Assembly (NCBI GenBank): GCA_023382975.1
Contig: JAHDXO010000017.1
Location: 1 to 64,000 of the forward strand
Length of the DNA: 64,000 bases
Reading direction: 5' to 3'
Source of the DNA: Pirellulaceae bacterium
GTDB lineage: Bacteria; Planctomycetota; Planctomycetia; Pirellulales; Pirellulaceae
Numbering within the stretch: position 1 is the stretch's first letter; each line of letters opens with the position of its first letter. The translations under genes were made by a program, and so were the position numbers. The notes beneath the pieces were generated by a model. That model saw only the letters and a program-made list of their open reading frames with translations. It was not told where the DNA came from and did not search any database. Shown here one piece after another: positions 25,537 to 35,938 of this stretch.

Positions 25537-27156
25537 GTGGCAAAGCAACTTTTGTTCGAAGACCACGCCCGCGCGAGGATGCTCCAGGGAGTGGAAAAAC
25601 TGGCCAACGCCGTCGCGGTCACGATGGGGCCGACCGGTCGCAACGTGATTCTCGACAAGTCGTTCGGCGGCCCGACGGTCACCAAGGACGGCGTGACGGT
25701 CGCGAAGGAAATCGAATTGGAAGACCGCTTCGAGAACATGGGTTCCAAGCTGGTTGTGGAAGTCGCTCAGAAGACTTCCGACTTGGCCGGTGACGGCACG
25801 ACGACCGCAACCGTGCTGGCCCGGGCCATCTTCCGCGAAGGTCTGCGGAACATCGTCGCGGGCAGCAATCCGATGGCGATCCGTCGCGGCATCGAACGCG
25901 CCGTGGACGCCGCTGTTGCCCACCTGCACAGTCTGGCCAAGCCGGTGACCAGCAAGGAAGAGGTGGCTCAGGTCGGCGCCATCAGCGCGAACAACGACAA
26001 GGTGATCGGCCAGCAGTTGGCCGACGCGCTCGAACGCGTCGGCAAGGACGGCGTGATCACGGTCGAAGAGGGCAAGAAGAGCGAGACCGAGGTCGAGTTT
26101 GTCGACGGGATGCAGTTCGACAAGGGCTACATCTCGCCCTACTTCATCAATCGCACCTCCGACATGGACTGCGTGATGGAGGACTGTTTCCTGCTGCTGC
26201 ACGAGAAGAAGATCAGCAGCATCCGCGACCTGATTCCGATCCTGGAAAAGACCGGCCAGACCGGAAAGCCGCTGTTGATTATCGCCGAAGACGTGGATGG
26301 GGAGGCCCTGACGCTGTTGGTGGTCAACAAACTGCGCGGTGTGCTGAACGTGTGCGCCGTCAAGGCGCCGGGATTCGGCGACCGCCGCAAGGCCATGCTG
26401 GCCGACATCGCCATCCTGACGGGCGGCACGTTGATCAGCGAGGACTTGGGGATGCAGTTGGAGAATCTGGAACTGTCCCATCTGGGCCGCGCCAAGAAAG
26501 TGACGGTCGACAAAGGCAGCACGACGATCGTCGAAGGCGGCGGCGAGCGGGAAGCGGTCGAGAAGCGCATCCGCCAGATCAACCAACAGATCGAACAGAC
26601 GGACAGCGAGTACGACAAGGAGAAGTACCAGGAGCGGCTGGCTAAGTTGTCCGGCGGCGTCGCGGTGGTCTCGGTCGGTGCGGACACCGAAGCGGAGATG
26701 AAGCAGAAGAAGGCCCGCATCGAGGACGCCTTGCATGCCACGCGTGCGGCCGTCGAGGAAGGTATTCTGCCCGGCGGTGGTGTCGCTCTGCTGCGATGCC
26801 GCGAGGCGGTGGAAAAGGCTCGCAGTTCGGCCCGCGGCGACGAGAAGATCGGCGTGGACATCGTACTTCGCGCCTTGGACGCACCGCTCCGCCAGATCAT
26901 TGACAACTGCGGCCTGGACGGCTCGGTTGTGGCGGAGGAAGTCCGCGAAAAGGCCGTGAACATGGGCTACGACGCCAACTCGGGTCAATACGTCGATATG
27001 TTCAAGGCCGGGATCATCGATCCGGTCAAAGTAGTTCGCACGGCCCTGGCCAACGCGGCCAGCATCGCCGGACTGCTGTTGACCACCGAGACGCTGGTGA
27101 CCAAGTTTGAGAAGGAAGACAAGGAAAAGCGGCGAGTGGAAGGTTCGGTGGCCTGA
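25537..27156 (+). CDS. groEL2: chaperonin GroEL, copy 2, without GGM tail
   Basis: A second chaperonin subunit, 539 residues. It keeps the ATP motif [13 protein letters not shown], the [17 protein letters not shown] apical segment and [18 protein letters not shown]. The C-terminus ends [18 protein letters not shown] with no Gly-Met repeat, unlike copy 1, so its cavity floor will differ. The GTG start at 25537 follows the purine-rich AGAGGGGTCAAAGAAA. The two copies are clearly paralogous but diverged through the apical domain. An intrinsic terminator lies 77 bases after the stop. In other bacteria with several GroELs, a copy lacking the GGM tail tends to have a narrower client set; that is only suggestive here. 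Confidence 0.96.
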   Translation: MAKQLLFEDHARARMLQGVEKLANAVAVTMGPTGRNVILDKSFGGPTVTKDGVTVAKEIELEDRFENMGSKLVVEVAQKTSDLAGDGTTTATVLARAIFREGLRNIVAGSNPMAIRRGIERAVDAAVAHLHSLAKPVTSKEEVAQVGAISANNDKVIGQQLADALERVGKDGVITVEEGKKSETEVEFVDGMQFDKGYISPYFINRTSDMDCVMEDCFLLLHEKKISSIRDLIPILEKTGQTGKPLLIIAEDVDGEALTLLVVNKLRGVLNVCAVKAPGFGDRRKAMLADIAILTGGTLISEDLGMQLENLELSHLGRAKKVTVDKGSTTIVEGGGEREAVEKRIRQINQQIEQTDSEYDKEKYQERLAKLSGGVAVVSVGADTEAEMKQKKARIEDALHATRAAVEEGILPGGGVALLRCREAVEKARSSARGDEKIGVDIVLRALDAPLRQIIDNCGLDGSVVAEEVREKAVNMGYDANSGQYVDMFKAGIIDPVKVVRTALANAASIAGLLLTTETLVTKFEKEDKEKRRVEGSVA

Positions 27157-27201
27157 ACATGTGTCCGGGGCCGAAAGGCTGCGGGCCACTGCAGGAAAAT
27201 T

Positions 27202-27221
27202 CCGAATTCGCACGAATTCGG
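27202..27221. repeat. dispersed palindrome, CCGAATTCG type
   Basis: CCGAATTCG and CGAATTCGG flank a two-base CA centre, giving a perfect 9-bp palindrome just before the groEL2 terminator. It differs only in the centre from the palindrome at 6586-6605. Confidence 0.6.
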
Positions 27222-27232
27222 CTACCATACGA

Positions 27233-27265
27233 CGGGTCGCCTCACTGCGGGGCGGCCCGTTTTTT
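27233..27265 (+). terminator. intrinsic terminator after groEL2
   Basis: An 11-bp stem, CGGGTCGCCTC with GGGGCGGCCCG (two G-U pairs), and a five-base loop ACTGC, is followed at once by six T residues (27260-27265). This is a textbook Rho-independent terminator. It separates groEL2 from dnaJ, so dnaJ-grpE must use another promoter or depend on read-through. Confidence 0.88.
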
Positions 27266-27301
27266 GAATCGCCTGTTCATTCGCCTCGACACGAGGGTTA
27301 A

Positions 27302-28465
<1,164 letters not shown>

Positions 28466-28608
28466 CGCGGCTTCCGGGCGACAGGCCTGGGAGCAGGCGA
28501 ACTCGCGAGAGTTCGGAAAAGGCGGAAGTCTCACAACTCCCGCTACCCTGGAATTGAGCCTTGAAGTCGCACCATTCCCCGAACCATTTTTGAATAGACA
28601 GAAAGGCG

Positions 28609-29229
28609 ATGACTAACGATCCTCCCCGTTCCCAAGACGAACCGCATGCATCGGACCGCTCCGACGAGGCGGTCGAGCAGTTGATGGCCGAAGACGTCGC
28701 ATCGTTGGACAAGACGCCCGAGGATTCCTCTGCGGCGGCGGAACCGGACGGTGAAATCGCTCGCCTTGCCGCGGAATTGGCGGCGGCGAACGAGCGGACG
28801 GTGCGCGCCCATGCGGAACTGGAGAATTTTCGCAAGCGGGTCTACCGAGAAATGGAGGACGAGCGGAAGTACGCCGGTCTTTCGCTGCTCCGCAGTCTGT
28901 TGCCTGTGGTGGACAATCTGCAGCGGGCCATTCGCTCGGCCGAAGTGGCCCCCGACGGGCAGGGCCTGCTGGAGGGGGTACAACTGGTCTCGCAGCAGCT
29001 TGACAGCGTCCTGCAGCAGCACCATTGCACACCCATCGATGCCAAGGGTAAACTGTTCGATCCTCACCTGCACGAAGCGATTGCCCAGTTGCCGAACGAC
29101 GAGTTCCCGCGCGGCACGGTGATCGACGTGACTCAAGCCGGATACCTCCTGCATGATCGGGTGGTGCGAGCGTCGCAGGTACTCGTATCGGCCGGGCCTC
29201 CGGTCGCTGCGAACCCCGCGGGGAAATAA
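28609..29229 (+). CDS. grpE: nucleotide exchange factor GrpE
   Basis: Releases ADP from DnaK. The protein is 206 residues: an acidic, disordered N-terminus of about 50 residues, a long coiled coil (AELAAANERTVRAHAELENF, then RKRVYREMEDERKYAG), and the beta domain with LFDPHLHEAI, GTVIDV and GYLLHDRVVRASQVLVS. ATG 28609 follows AGAAAGG. It lies between dnaJ and the FmdB-like gene, 30 bases before the latter. Nothing is missing. Confidence 0.95.
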   Translation: MTNDPPRSQDEPHASDRSDEAVEQLMAEDVASLDKTPEDSSAAAEPDGEIARLAAELAAANERTVRAHAELENFRKRVYREMEDERKYAGLSLLRSLLPVVDNLQRAIRSAEVAPDGQGLLEGVQLVSQQLDSVLQQHHCTPIDAKGKLFDPHLHEAIAQLPNDEFPRGTVIDVTQAGYLLHDRVVRASQVLVSAGPPVAANPAGK

Positions 29230-29259
29230 ACAAGCCAATTTCGTTCCCGGAGAATGTCT

Positions 29260-29559
29260 ATGCCGACCTATGACTATGAATGCACGGCCTGTGACCATTC
29301 GTTCGAGTTGTTCCAGAACATCAACGACCCGGTGAAGAAGAAATGCCCGGCCTGCGGCAAATCCAAACTTCGACGGCTGTTCGGAACCGGCGCCGCGTTG
29401 CTGTTCAAGGGCTCGGGGTTCTACCAGACCGACTACCGCAGCGATTCCTACAAGAAGGGAGCCGCCTCGGACAAGCCTGCCGATTCCGCAAAGAAATCGT
29501 CGGAGAAGTCAGCGCCCGCCAAGAGCGAATCGAGTGCGGCCGTGGCAACGGCTGGTTGA
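29260..29559 (+). CDS. FmdB-family zinc-ribbon protein
   Basis: A small 99-residue protein with an N-terminal zinc ribbon of the FmdB type: MPTYDYECTACDHSFE, then KKKCPACGKSKLRRLFG, giving two C-x2-C knuckles. A hydrophobic GTGAALLFKGSGFYQTDYR segment is typical of the family, and the tail is low-complexity Ser/Ala/Lys. ATG 29260 is preferred over ATG 29254 because GGAGA lies six bases upstream of it. The family is widespread and of unclear role (a putative regulator or RNA-binding factor). It is followed after two bases by another zinc-ribbon gene, yacG, in the same operon as grpE. Confidence 0.88.
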   Translation: MPTYDYECTACDHSFELFQNINDPVKKKCPACGKSKLRRLFGTGAALLFKGSGFYQTDYRSDSYKKGAASDKPADSAKKSSEKSAPAKSESSAAVATAG

Positions 29560-29561
29560 GG

Positions 29562-29729
29562 ATGGCCGGTTCGCAATGTCCAATCTGCGGCAAGCAGTTC
29601 GACCTGCAGGAATCGGACGCGGTGCCGTTCTGTAGCCAGCGCTGCCGCTTGGTCGATCTCGGTCGTTGGCTCCGCGAAGAGCAGGGGCTGCCCGTGGAGT
29701 CCCGCGACGAAGAAGAAGAACAGGATTAA
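29562..29729 (+). CDS. yacG: DNA gyrase inhibitor YacG (zinc ribbon)
   Basis: A 55-residue zinc protein. CPICGKQFD and FCSQRCRLVDLGRWL supply the four cysteines and the D-L-G-x-W motif of YacG, which in E. coli binds GyrB and blocks DNA binding. The tail is acidic (DEEEEQD), as usual. The ATG at 29562 is two bases after the stop of the FmdB-like gene. Its presence in a chaperone-led operon is notable but may simply reflect co-expression. Confidence 0.88.
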   Translation: MAGSQCPICGKQFDLQESDAVPFCSQRCRLVDLGRWLREEQGLPVESRDEEEEQD

Positions 29730-29764
29730 CCGCACCGCCCGATTCCTCCGCCGGAGAGACGATC

Positions 29765-31054
29765 ATGGCCGCCGAGCGCCTTACCATTCGCGACATCTCC
29801 TGGCGAGACATTTTCCCTTGGCTGATCGTTTTCCGGACTTTCGGCCTTGCCAGTTCGCTGCCCGTCCTCTTCCTGGCCACTCTGGGCGCGGTCTTGACGC
29901 CGCTGGGATGGTGGGTTAGCGAGCAGTGCTTTGTTCCGTCGGCAGCCCACGACGCGGACACCGTGTTCGCCCAAGTGCTGAAAGCGAACCGCAGCGGGCC
30001 GCATCGCCCGTTTCCTCCGCTGGCTCCGAACGATGGCCGCATCCCGACGTCGGTGCGCGACGTGCTGACGACCCAGCCCGATATTGTGCAGCCAATCTTC
30101 CACCGGTTCGTCGCGCCCGTGGTTCGCTTGTTTGATACGAGATTGAGTTTGGCTCAAGCAGGCTACTATGCCGTTGGCACGTTGTGGACGCTCTTGATCT
30201 GGGGGTTCTACGGGGGCGCGATCACGCGGATGGCGGTGGTCAAGCTGGGACGCGAGGAGCAGATCTCACTCGGCGAAGCTCTGTCGCACGCGCGACAGAA
30301 GCTGCCCTCGTACATGTTCTCGCCGCTGTTCCCGTTGCTGGGCGTGGTCCTGATCGGTCTGCCCGTGTACTTGCTCGGACTCCTGATGCGGCTGGACGTC
30401 GGCGTGTTGATTGCCGGATTGGCGTGGTTGTTCGTGCTGTTGGGCGGTCTGGCGATGGCGATCCTTTTGCTGGGCGCGTTGTTCGGCTGGCCCTTGATGT
30501 GGGGCGTGATCAGCAGCGAACAGCACGGCGACGCCTTCGAGGCGTTCAGCCGCAGCTATTCGTACACGTTCGGCCGGCCGCTGCATTACCTGTTCTACGC
30601 GGTCCTCGCCATCGCGTTCGGCAGCTTGTCGTGGCTGGTGGTCTACCATATTTCCGAATTGGTCATTCTCACCAGCCATGTGGCAGCAGCCTGGGGCGCC
30701 GGCCCGGATCGCTGGCGCGAGGTTCTATTGTTGATCCGAGCCCCGGCCGCCGACGGACCCTCGACGGGTTCGCTGTTGGCGATCGGCGGCTGGTTGATCG
30801 GGTCGTTCGAGTCCGTAGTGCGGACCATCGCCACGGCCTTCGGGTATAGCTTTTTCTGGTGTCAGGCCGCCGCGGTGTACCTGCTGCTGCGCCGCGACGT
30901 GGATCAAACGGAATTCGACGAAGTGTTCGTCGAGCGGGAAGACCGGCGGTACGAACTGCCCGAGTTGAAGCCCGTGGCCGCAATTTCGCCGGGCGGCGTC
31001 ACGGAAGACCAACCGGCATCGGTGGACGGAACCGTCGGACAGTCGGACCCATGA
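29765..31054 (+). CDS. polytopic membrane protein in ABC-exporter operon
   Basis: A 429-residue integral membrane protein I cannot assign to a named family. Hydrophobic segments are seen near residues 26-50, 133-158, 185-212, 215-245, 275-300 and 340-370. A periplasmic-looking stretch (about 55-120) carries the conserved-looking [18 protein letters not shown]. The C-terminus is hydrophilic ([20 protein letters not shown]). GGAGAGACGATC precedes ATG 29765. Its stop overlaps the ATG of the ABC ATPase gene (ATGA), so it is probably a partner of the Nat-type exporter, perhaps an additional membrane subunit. Confidence 0.7.
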   Translation: MAAERLTIRDISWRDIFPWLIVFRTFGLASSLPVLFLATLGAVLTPLGWWVSEQCFVPSAAHDADTVFAQVLKANRSGPHRPFPPLAPNDGRIPTSVRDVLTTQPDIVQPIFHRFVAPVVRLFDTRLSLAQAGYYAVGTLWTLLIWGFYGGAITRMAVVKLGREEQISLGEALSHARQKLPSYMFSPLFPLLGVVLIGLPVYLLGLLMRLDVGVLIAGLAWLFVLLGGLAMAILLLGALFGWPLMWGVISSEQHGDAFEAFSRSYSYTFGRPLHYLFYAVLAIAFGSLSWLVVYHISELVILTSHVAAAWGAGPDRWREVLLLIRAPAADGPSTGSLLAIGGWLIGSFESVVRTIATAFGYSFFWCQAAAVYLLLRRDVDQTEFDEVFVEREDRRYELPELKPVAAISPGGVTEDQPASVDGTVGQSDP

Positions 31055-31779
31055 TTCACGTTTGCGGATTGACGAAACACTATTCCGACCTGAAACTCGG
31101 GCGTGTCGTCGCGTTGGCGGGGATTTCGTTCGACGCCGCCGCGGGGCAGGTGTACGGTCTGCTCGGCCCCAACGGTGCCGGGAAGACCACCGCGCTGCGG
31201 ATTCTTAGCACCATGCTGCGTCCCACGTCCGGCACCGCGACGGTCAATGGCTACGACGTGCTGACCCAGGCTTCCCAAGTCCGCCGGCAGATCGGCGTCG
31301 TATCCGCCAACACGGCGATCTACGACCGAATGACGGCTTGGGAACTGGTCGAGCATTTCGGCCGGTTGCACGGCATGGACCGCGACCTGCTGCGGGATCG
31401 GATGGAGTCGCTGTTCGATCGTTTGCAGATGCAGGCCATCCGCGACGTCCTGGGCGCGAAGATGTCGACCGGCATGAAGCAGAAAGTGTCGATCGCCCGC
31501 GCGCTGATCCACGATCCGCCGGTGTTGATTTTCGACGAAGCCACGGCCGGGTTGGACGTCCTGGTCGCTCGGGCGCTGTTGAGGAACGTCGCCGAACTGC
31601 GCGACCACGGCAAGTGCGTGGTGTTCTCGACGCACATTCTGCGCGAGGCCGAGCGGTTGTGCGACCGGATCGCCATCATCCACCGCGGTCAGATCTTGAC
31701 CACCGGGACTCTCCAGTCGCTGCGCGAAACGCACGGGGAAGAGGATCTGGAAGAACTGTTTTTCAGGCTGATCGCATGA
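31051..31779 (+). CDS. natA: ABC transporter ATP-binding protein, NatA type
   Basis: The ATPase of a Na+-exporter-like ABC-2 system, 242 residues. Walker A is GPNGAGKTT, the signature is the variant MSTGMKQKV typical of NatA rather than LSGGQ, Walker B is [12 protein letters not shown], and the H-loop is in [20 protein letters not shown] overlaps at both ends link it to the membrane protein upstream and to the permease downstream. The NatA assignment is by family resemblance; the transported substrate may not be sodium. Confidence 0.9.
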   Translation: MIHVCGLTKHYSDLKLGRVVALAGISFDAAAGQVYGLLGPNGAGKTTALRILSTMLRPTSGTATVNGYDVLTQASQVRRQIGVVSANTAIYDRMTAWELVEHFGRLHGMDRDLLRDRMESLFDRLQMQAIRDVLGAKMSTGMKQKVSIARALIHDPPVLIFDEATAGLDVLVARALLRNVAELRDHGKCVVFSTHILREAERLCDRIAIIHRGQILTTGTLQSLRETHGEEDLEELFFRLIA

Positions 31780-34007
31780 ACTGGACCAACATCCAACTGA
31801 TCTGGACGCGGGAATTGCGCGATCAATTGCGAGATCGCCGCACGCTGTTCACGATCGCGGTTCTGCCGTTGCTGCTGTACCCGATGATGGGCATGACTTT
31901 CCTGCGCGTGACCCAGTTCCTGCAAGAGCATCCCACGCAAGTCGAGGTTCTGGGTGCCGACCATCTGCCGCCCAGTCCTGCCCTGCTGGTCGACGGTCAG
32001 TTCGCTCTCGCGGTCTGTCCGCCGAAAGAAGCCGACCTACTGCGGCTGACGATCCGGCCGCATGCGTCCGAGTTGCACTCCGAGGCGGCGGCCCGGCGGT
32101 TTGCCACCGACGCGATCGCCCAGGGCCAATGCGATGCAGTGGTCTGGTTTCCTTCGGACTTCGCCGAACAGTTGGCGGCGTTTCGCGAGCGGTTGGGCCG
32201 CGGCAACGGCGGTGGGGAACCGTCGTCTTCCGATGCGGCCGTCGATGTCCCGGCGCCGCAGTTGTTCGCGAATTTGGCCAACGATAAATCTCGGATTGCC
32301 CACGACCGCACCGACCGCGTCTTGAAGCGCTGGCGCGACCAGATCGTGCGCGAGATCCTTCGCAGCCGGCAATTGCCCGACGCAGCCATCGAACCGTTCG
32401 GCGTGCAGTCGACGGACGTGTCGGAGGAACCATTCCGCCGCGCCGCCATCTGGTCCAAGGTGCTGCCGTTCGTGCTGCTGATCTGGGCGCTGACCGGAGC
32501 GTTCTACCCGGCCATCGATCTCTGCGCCGGCGAAAAGGAACGCGGCACGCTGGAAACACTGCTCTGCAGCCCTGCGCTGCGCAGCGAGATTGTCTGGGGC
32601 AAGTTGCTGACCGTCGCCACCTTCAGCGCCGTGACCGCGTTGCTGAACTTGTTCAGTCTGGCGTTGACCGGCATCCTGCTGTTCGGCCGCCTGGCGGGCA
32701 TGGGGGTGGGACTGGACGTCGGCCCCCCGCCGCTGATCTCGATCTTCTGGCTGCTGCTGGCGATCGTCCCCATCGCGATGTTGTTCGGCGCCCTGGCGTT
32801 GGCCATCGCCGCGTTCGCCCGCAGTTCCAAGGAGGGCCAGTACTATCTGATGCCGCTGCTGCTGATCACCCTGCCGTTGATGATCCTGGCGCTGTTGCCG
32901 GCCGTCGAATTGGCCATGGGTTCCAGCATGATCCCGGTCACCGGCCTGATGCTGTGGCTGCGCGCGCTGATCGAGAGCGACTACGCGGCGGCGGTCCGGT
33001 TCGCCGTGCCGGTGCTGGGCGTCACGGCTGGCTGTGCCTGGATGGCGATCCGCTGGGCGGAACGTCAGTTCGAGAACGAATCCGTCTTGTTCCGCGAGAG
33101 CGAACAATTCGGGCTCCGGCTGTGGATGCAGCAGTTGATCCGCGAGCGAGGCGACACGCCTTCGCCCGCCGAATCGCTGGCCTGTGGATTCGCGATCCTG
33201 ATCGTCACGTTTTTCGGCAGCCTGTACATCCAATCTCCGGCGCATTGGTTGGGGCTTGCCCGGACGATCCTGGCCACACAACTGGGCCTGGTCGCGGCCC
33301 CGGCGCTGATCATGGCCGTAATGCTCACCAGGCGACCGTCGCGGACGCTGCTGCTCAAGCGGCCTCCGTGGCTGAGCATCCCGCTGGCGCTGTTGCTGGC
33401 GATCAGTCTTCATCCCACCGTCGTGCTGGTCGCGCAGCAGATTCAAGCCATCTATCCGCCGGGCGAAGAGGTGCTGCGCGCGATGCAGCCGCTGGTCGAT
33501 GCGATGCAGCAGGCACCCTGGTGGCAGGTGGTGCTTGTGATCGCGTTGGCCCCGGCGATCTGCGAAGAGTTGGCATTTCGCGGCTTCGTCCTGTCCGGCC
33601 TGCGTCACTTGGGCAGCACCACCGCGGCGCTGGTGATCAGCAGTTTGTTTTTCGCGGTCACGCACGGGATGCTGCAGCAGTCGCTGTCGGCGTTTGCCGT
33701 GGGACTGGTCATCGGCTTTATCGCCGTGCGCACCGGGAGCATTGTCCCCTGCATTGCGTTCCACCTGACCCACAACAGTCTGTCCGTGATGATCGGTCGC
33801 GTGACCTCGGCAGCCAGCGACAGTCCCGGCTGGACCGACTGGTTGCTGCAGCGAGCGGGTGATGGATCGCTAGAGGTCAGCTACACCACCCCGGCCATCG
33901 TAGCCAGCATGGTCCTCAGCCTGCTGCTCCTCCGCTGGTTCCACCGCTTGCCGTTCGAACAGTCGGCCGAGGAGCGTCTCAGCGATTCCATCGCCGCGAA
34001 TCCATAA
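31776..34007 (+). CDS. ABC-2 permease (NatB-like) fused to CPBP/CAAX-type intramembrane protease
   Basis: A 743-residue fusion. The N-terminal part (about 1-430) is an ABC-2 permease: the opening [15 protein letters not shown], a first TM, a large extracytoplasmic region (about 60-220), then the TM block with [25 protein letters not shown]. The C-terminal part (about 440-743) is a CPBP domain with the glutamate pair EELAFRGF, the second motif [10 protein letters not shown] and the third HLTHNS, so the protease motifs look intact. Such fusions recur in planctomycetes. The protease may process a peptide exported by the same ABC unit (inference). Its stop touches the stop of the convergent glycosyltransferase gene with no gap. 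Confidence 0.88.
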   Translation: MNWTNIQLIWTRELRDQLRDRRTLFTIAVLPLLLYPMMGMTFLRVTQFLQEHPTQVEVLGADHLPPSPALLVDGQFALAVCPPKEADLLRLTIRPHASELHSEAAARRFATDAIAQGQCDAVVWFPSDFAEQLAAFRERLGRGNGGGEPSSSDAAVDVPAPQLFANLANDKSRIAHDRTDRVLKRWRDQIVREILRSRQLPDAAIEPFGVQSTDVSEEPFRRAAIWSKVLPFVLLIWALTGAFYPAIDLCAGEKERGTLETLLCSPALRSEIVWGKLLTVATFSAVTALLNLFSLALTGILLFGRLAGMGVGLDVGPPPLISIFWLLLAIVPIAMLFGALALAIAAFARSSKEGQYYLMPLLLITLPLMILALLPAVELAMGSSMIPVTGLMLWLRALIESDYAAAVRFAVPVLGVTAGCAWMAIRWAERQFENESVLFRESEQFGLRLWMQQLIRERGDTPSPAESLACGFAILIVTFFGSLYIQSPAHWLGLARTILATQLGLVAAPALIMAVMLTRRPSRTLLLKRPPWLSIPLALLLAISLHPTVVLVAQQIQAIYPPGEEVLRAMQPLVDAMQQAPWWQVVLVIALAPAICEELAFRGFVLSGLRHLGSTTAALVISSLFFAVTHGMLQQSLSAFAVGLVIGFIAVRTGSIVPCIAFHLTHNSLSVMIGRVTSAASDSPGWTDWLLQRAGDGSLEVSYTTPAIVASMVLSLLLLRWFHRLPFEQSAEERLSDSIAANP

Positions 34008-35252
34008 TCAGGCCATGACTCTCGCGTGTTCGAGGACCTGGCAGGCGTCGTCGAACGGACGGACGTTTTGGAATCGAGCAGCAATCTGGCGGCACTGCTC
34101 GGCGATCCGGTCGGAATGCAACAGTCGGTCGAGTTTGGCGGCAAGGGTCGGGCCGCGAAACCGCGCCGGGCTGAGCCAGTCGCCAACGCCCAGTCGCTGC
34201 AGTCGGGCCGCATTATCGGGCTGGTCGTGAGCCATAGGCATGACCAGATGGCAGATGCCGGCGCGCAAGCCTTGCGACGTCGTGCCGATGCCGCCGTGAT
34301 GCACGAGGGCCGCGGCGCGCGGCAGCAGACGGCTGAGCGGAACGTACACGAAATGCCGCACCGTATCGGGCAACCGGCTCGGAAGCTGTTCCGGAAAGAC
34401 CGTCAACAGCACGCCGCGACGCTTCAATCGCTGGCAGGCCTCGATGGCCGCGGCAAAGAACGGTCGGGCCTGGCAGTTGGCCGAGCCCGGAGCGAACACG
34501 ATCGGCGGATCGCCCGCATCCAGAAAAGCGTCGACTTCGGGCTGGTGCGGCCGAACGTCGCTTTCGTCCCAGAGCGGGAATTGGCTGAACCAAATCGGTT
34601 CGGGCCAGTCCGGTTGACGTGGCGCGTACCACTCGGGAAACAGGCACAGGATGCCGTCCGGCGAGTTCCACCACCGCAGCGTCTGGTGCATCGGCGGCAA
34701 ACCGACCTCCGCCCGAAACCGGTTGGTCTCCGGTCCCACGGTGCGGTCGACAAGCCATCGCTGGCCTGCCCAAAAGGCACCGCGTTTGTACCAGCGAGGC
34801 GACCACGGCGGCACACCCGGCAACACGGGCGATAGGTGTTCGCTCCACAGCGCCGCCGGTTGGCACTGGACCGTGATCAACGGCAAGCCGAATTTCTCCG
34901 CCGCGATCCGCACGCCGAAGCTCAGGCAATTGGCCACGAGCACCGTCCTGCCATCCGCGAACCGCTCTGCGACCGCCGCATACTGGTCGCGAAGGGCCCG
35001 CAAGATACCGCGGCGGAACACGCTGCCGAAACTGCGGATCGGACGCCACAAGTCCGGGTCGCCGGTGACCGCGAGGAATTCTTCCGCGGTCCCCAGTTCC
35101 AGATACTCCAATCCAACCTGCTGGGTGATCTCCCGGAAATACCCGTTCACCATCATCGACACATCGTGCCCGCGCGCCCGCAACGCCTGCCCCAATCCAA
35201 CAAACGGGTGCACGTCCCCAGCGCTGCCCAACGGAAAAAGAACAAATTTCAT
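34008..35252 (-). CDS. glycosyltransferase, GT1/UGT-like (GT-B fold)
   Basis: A 414-residue transferase of the family that includes bacterial rhamnosyl- and macrolide-type glycosyltransferases. The N-terminal Rossmann start FPLGSAGDVHPFVGLGQALRA is characteristic. The C-terminal donor site has PGSANC, VPLSRLLPRAAALVHHGGIG then TTSQGLRAG, and the PMAHDQPDNAARL segment. Donor and acceptor cannot be read from sequence. The ATG at 35252 lacks a strong Shine-Dalgarno. It converges with the permease-protease gene with zero spacing. Confidence 0.88.
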   Translation of the reverse strand: MKFVLFPLGSAGDVHPFVGLGQALRARGHDVSMMVNGYFREITQQVGLEYLELGTAEEFLAVTGDPDLWRPIRSFGSVFRRGILRALRDQYAAVAERFADGRTVLVANCLSFGVRIAAEKFGLPLITVQCQPAALWSEHLSPVLPGVPPWSPRWYKRGAFWAGQRWLVDRTVGPETNRFRAEVGLPPMHQTLRWWNSPDGILCLFPEWYAPRQPDWPEPIWFSQFPLWDESDVRPHQPEVDAFLDAGDPPIVFAPGSANCQARPFFAAAIEACQRLKRRGVLLTVFPEQLPSRLPDTVRHFVYVPLSRLLPRAAALVHHGGIGTTSQGLRAGICHLVMPMAHDQPDNAARLQRLGVGDWLSPARFRGPTLAAKLDRLLHSDRIAEQCRQIAARFQNVRPFDDACQVLEHARVMA

Positions 35253-35938
35253 GCGATGGATTCCAACAGGTTCGCGGTGCGCGACTTATTGTAGCAGACC
35301 ATCGCCGAGCCACGCTCGACGTCGTAACCAAAGCGACCGCGCAGGAATAGGTTGTTCAATTCCAAAGTAGAAGGCACACTCCGTGTGCCGTGAACTGCGG
35401 ACGGCACACGGAGTGTGCCTGCTACGATTTGTTCAAGTTTTTTCTGCGCGGTCGCAAGGTGGCCGGTTTCATGGATCACAGCCAGCGGCCAAACCTCCGG
35501 GGTGGTACAATCCGCCGGATGCCCAGCACATCGAGGCTGAGCCGTTCGAGTTCGCCCGTGCCTTTGCCGAAAAGGTTCTCTCGACCTAGAGAGGGCCAAC
35601 TGATTGTTGATCGCGGTCCCACGAGGCTGCATAACCGGAAAAGAAAGGAAGAACAAAGAAGGGTTTTTTCTCTTGCCGCTGGCGAACGCGACCATAAAAT
35701 TCGTCAGGTTCTTTTCTCACGGGCCGGTTCAGGCCTTAAACGCGAGAAGTTAACGCTGTACGAACCCCCGCGTCGGTTTTCGGCTTCGCTTGTCCGTACG
35801 TGACCTGGGCTCTCTGGAGACGGTCGCTGACAGCCTTGTTGCAGTCTGCGTCGACCGATTCCCAGTGGCCTCTCCAAGACCCGATGGGACGAATTCGACC
35901 ACGGGGCGCAACGAAGCATCCCGTGGCGGAGTTGCGGT
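35253..35938. other. 686-base intergenic region
   Basis: It contains the 19-bp palindrome at 35373-35419 and a purine-rich stretch around 35636-35672. A short frame ending at 35589 reads PPDAQHIEAEPFEFARAFAE, which looks protein-like but matches nothing I know and has no start signal; it could be a gene fragment. Otherwise nothing is supported. The promoter of the GT4 and giant genes may lie in the last 150 bases. Confidence 0.5.
35373..35419. repeat. 19-bp perfect palindromic repeat
   Basis: GGCACACTCCGTGTGCCGT (35373-35391) and its exact inverse (35401-35419) flank a nine-base loop. Each arm is itself partly self-complementary (GGCACAC/GTGTGCC). It lies in a gap between divergent genes and resembles mobile REP/MITE-like intergenic elements. 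Confidence 0.75.

Noticed and set aside
35383..35589. Possible 68-residue protein in the intergenic region
   Set aside because: It begins inside a palindromic repeat, has no Shine-Dalgarno, and only the last 25 residues look protein-like. It is noted as a possible fragment only.
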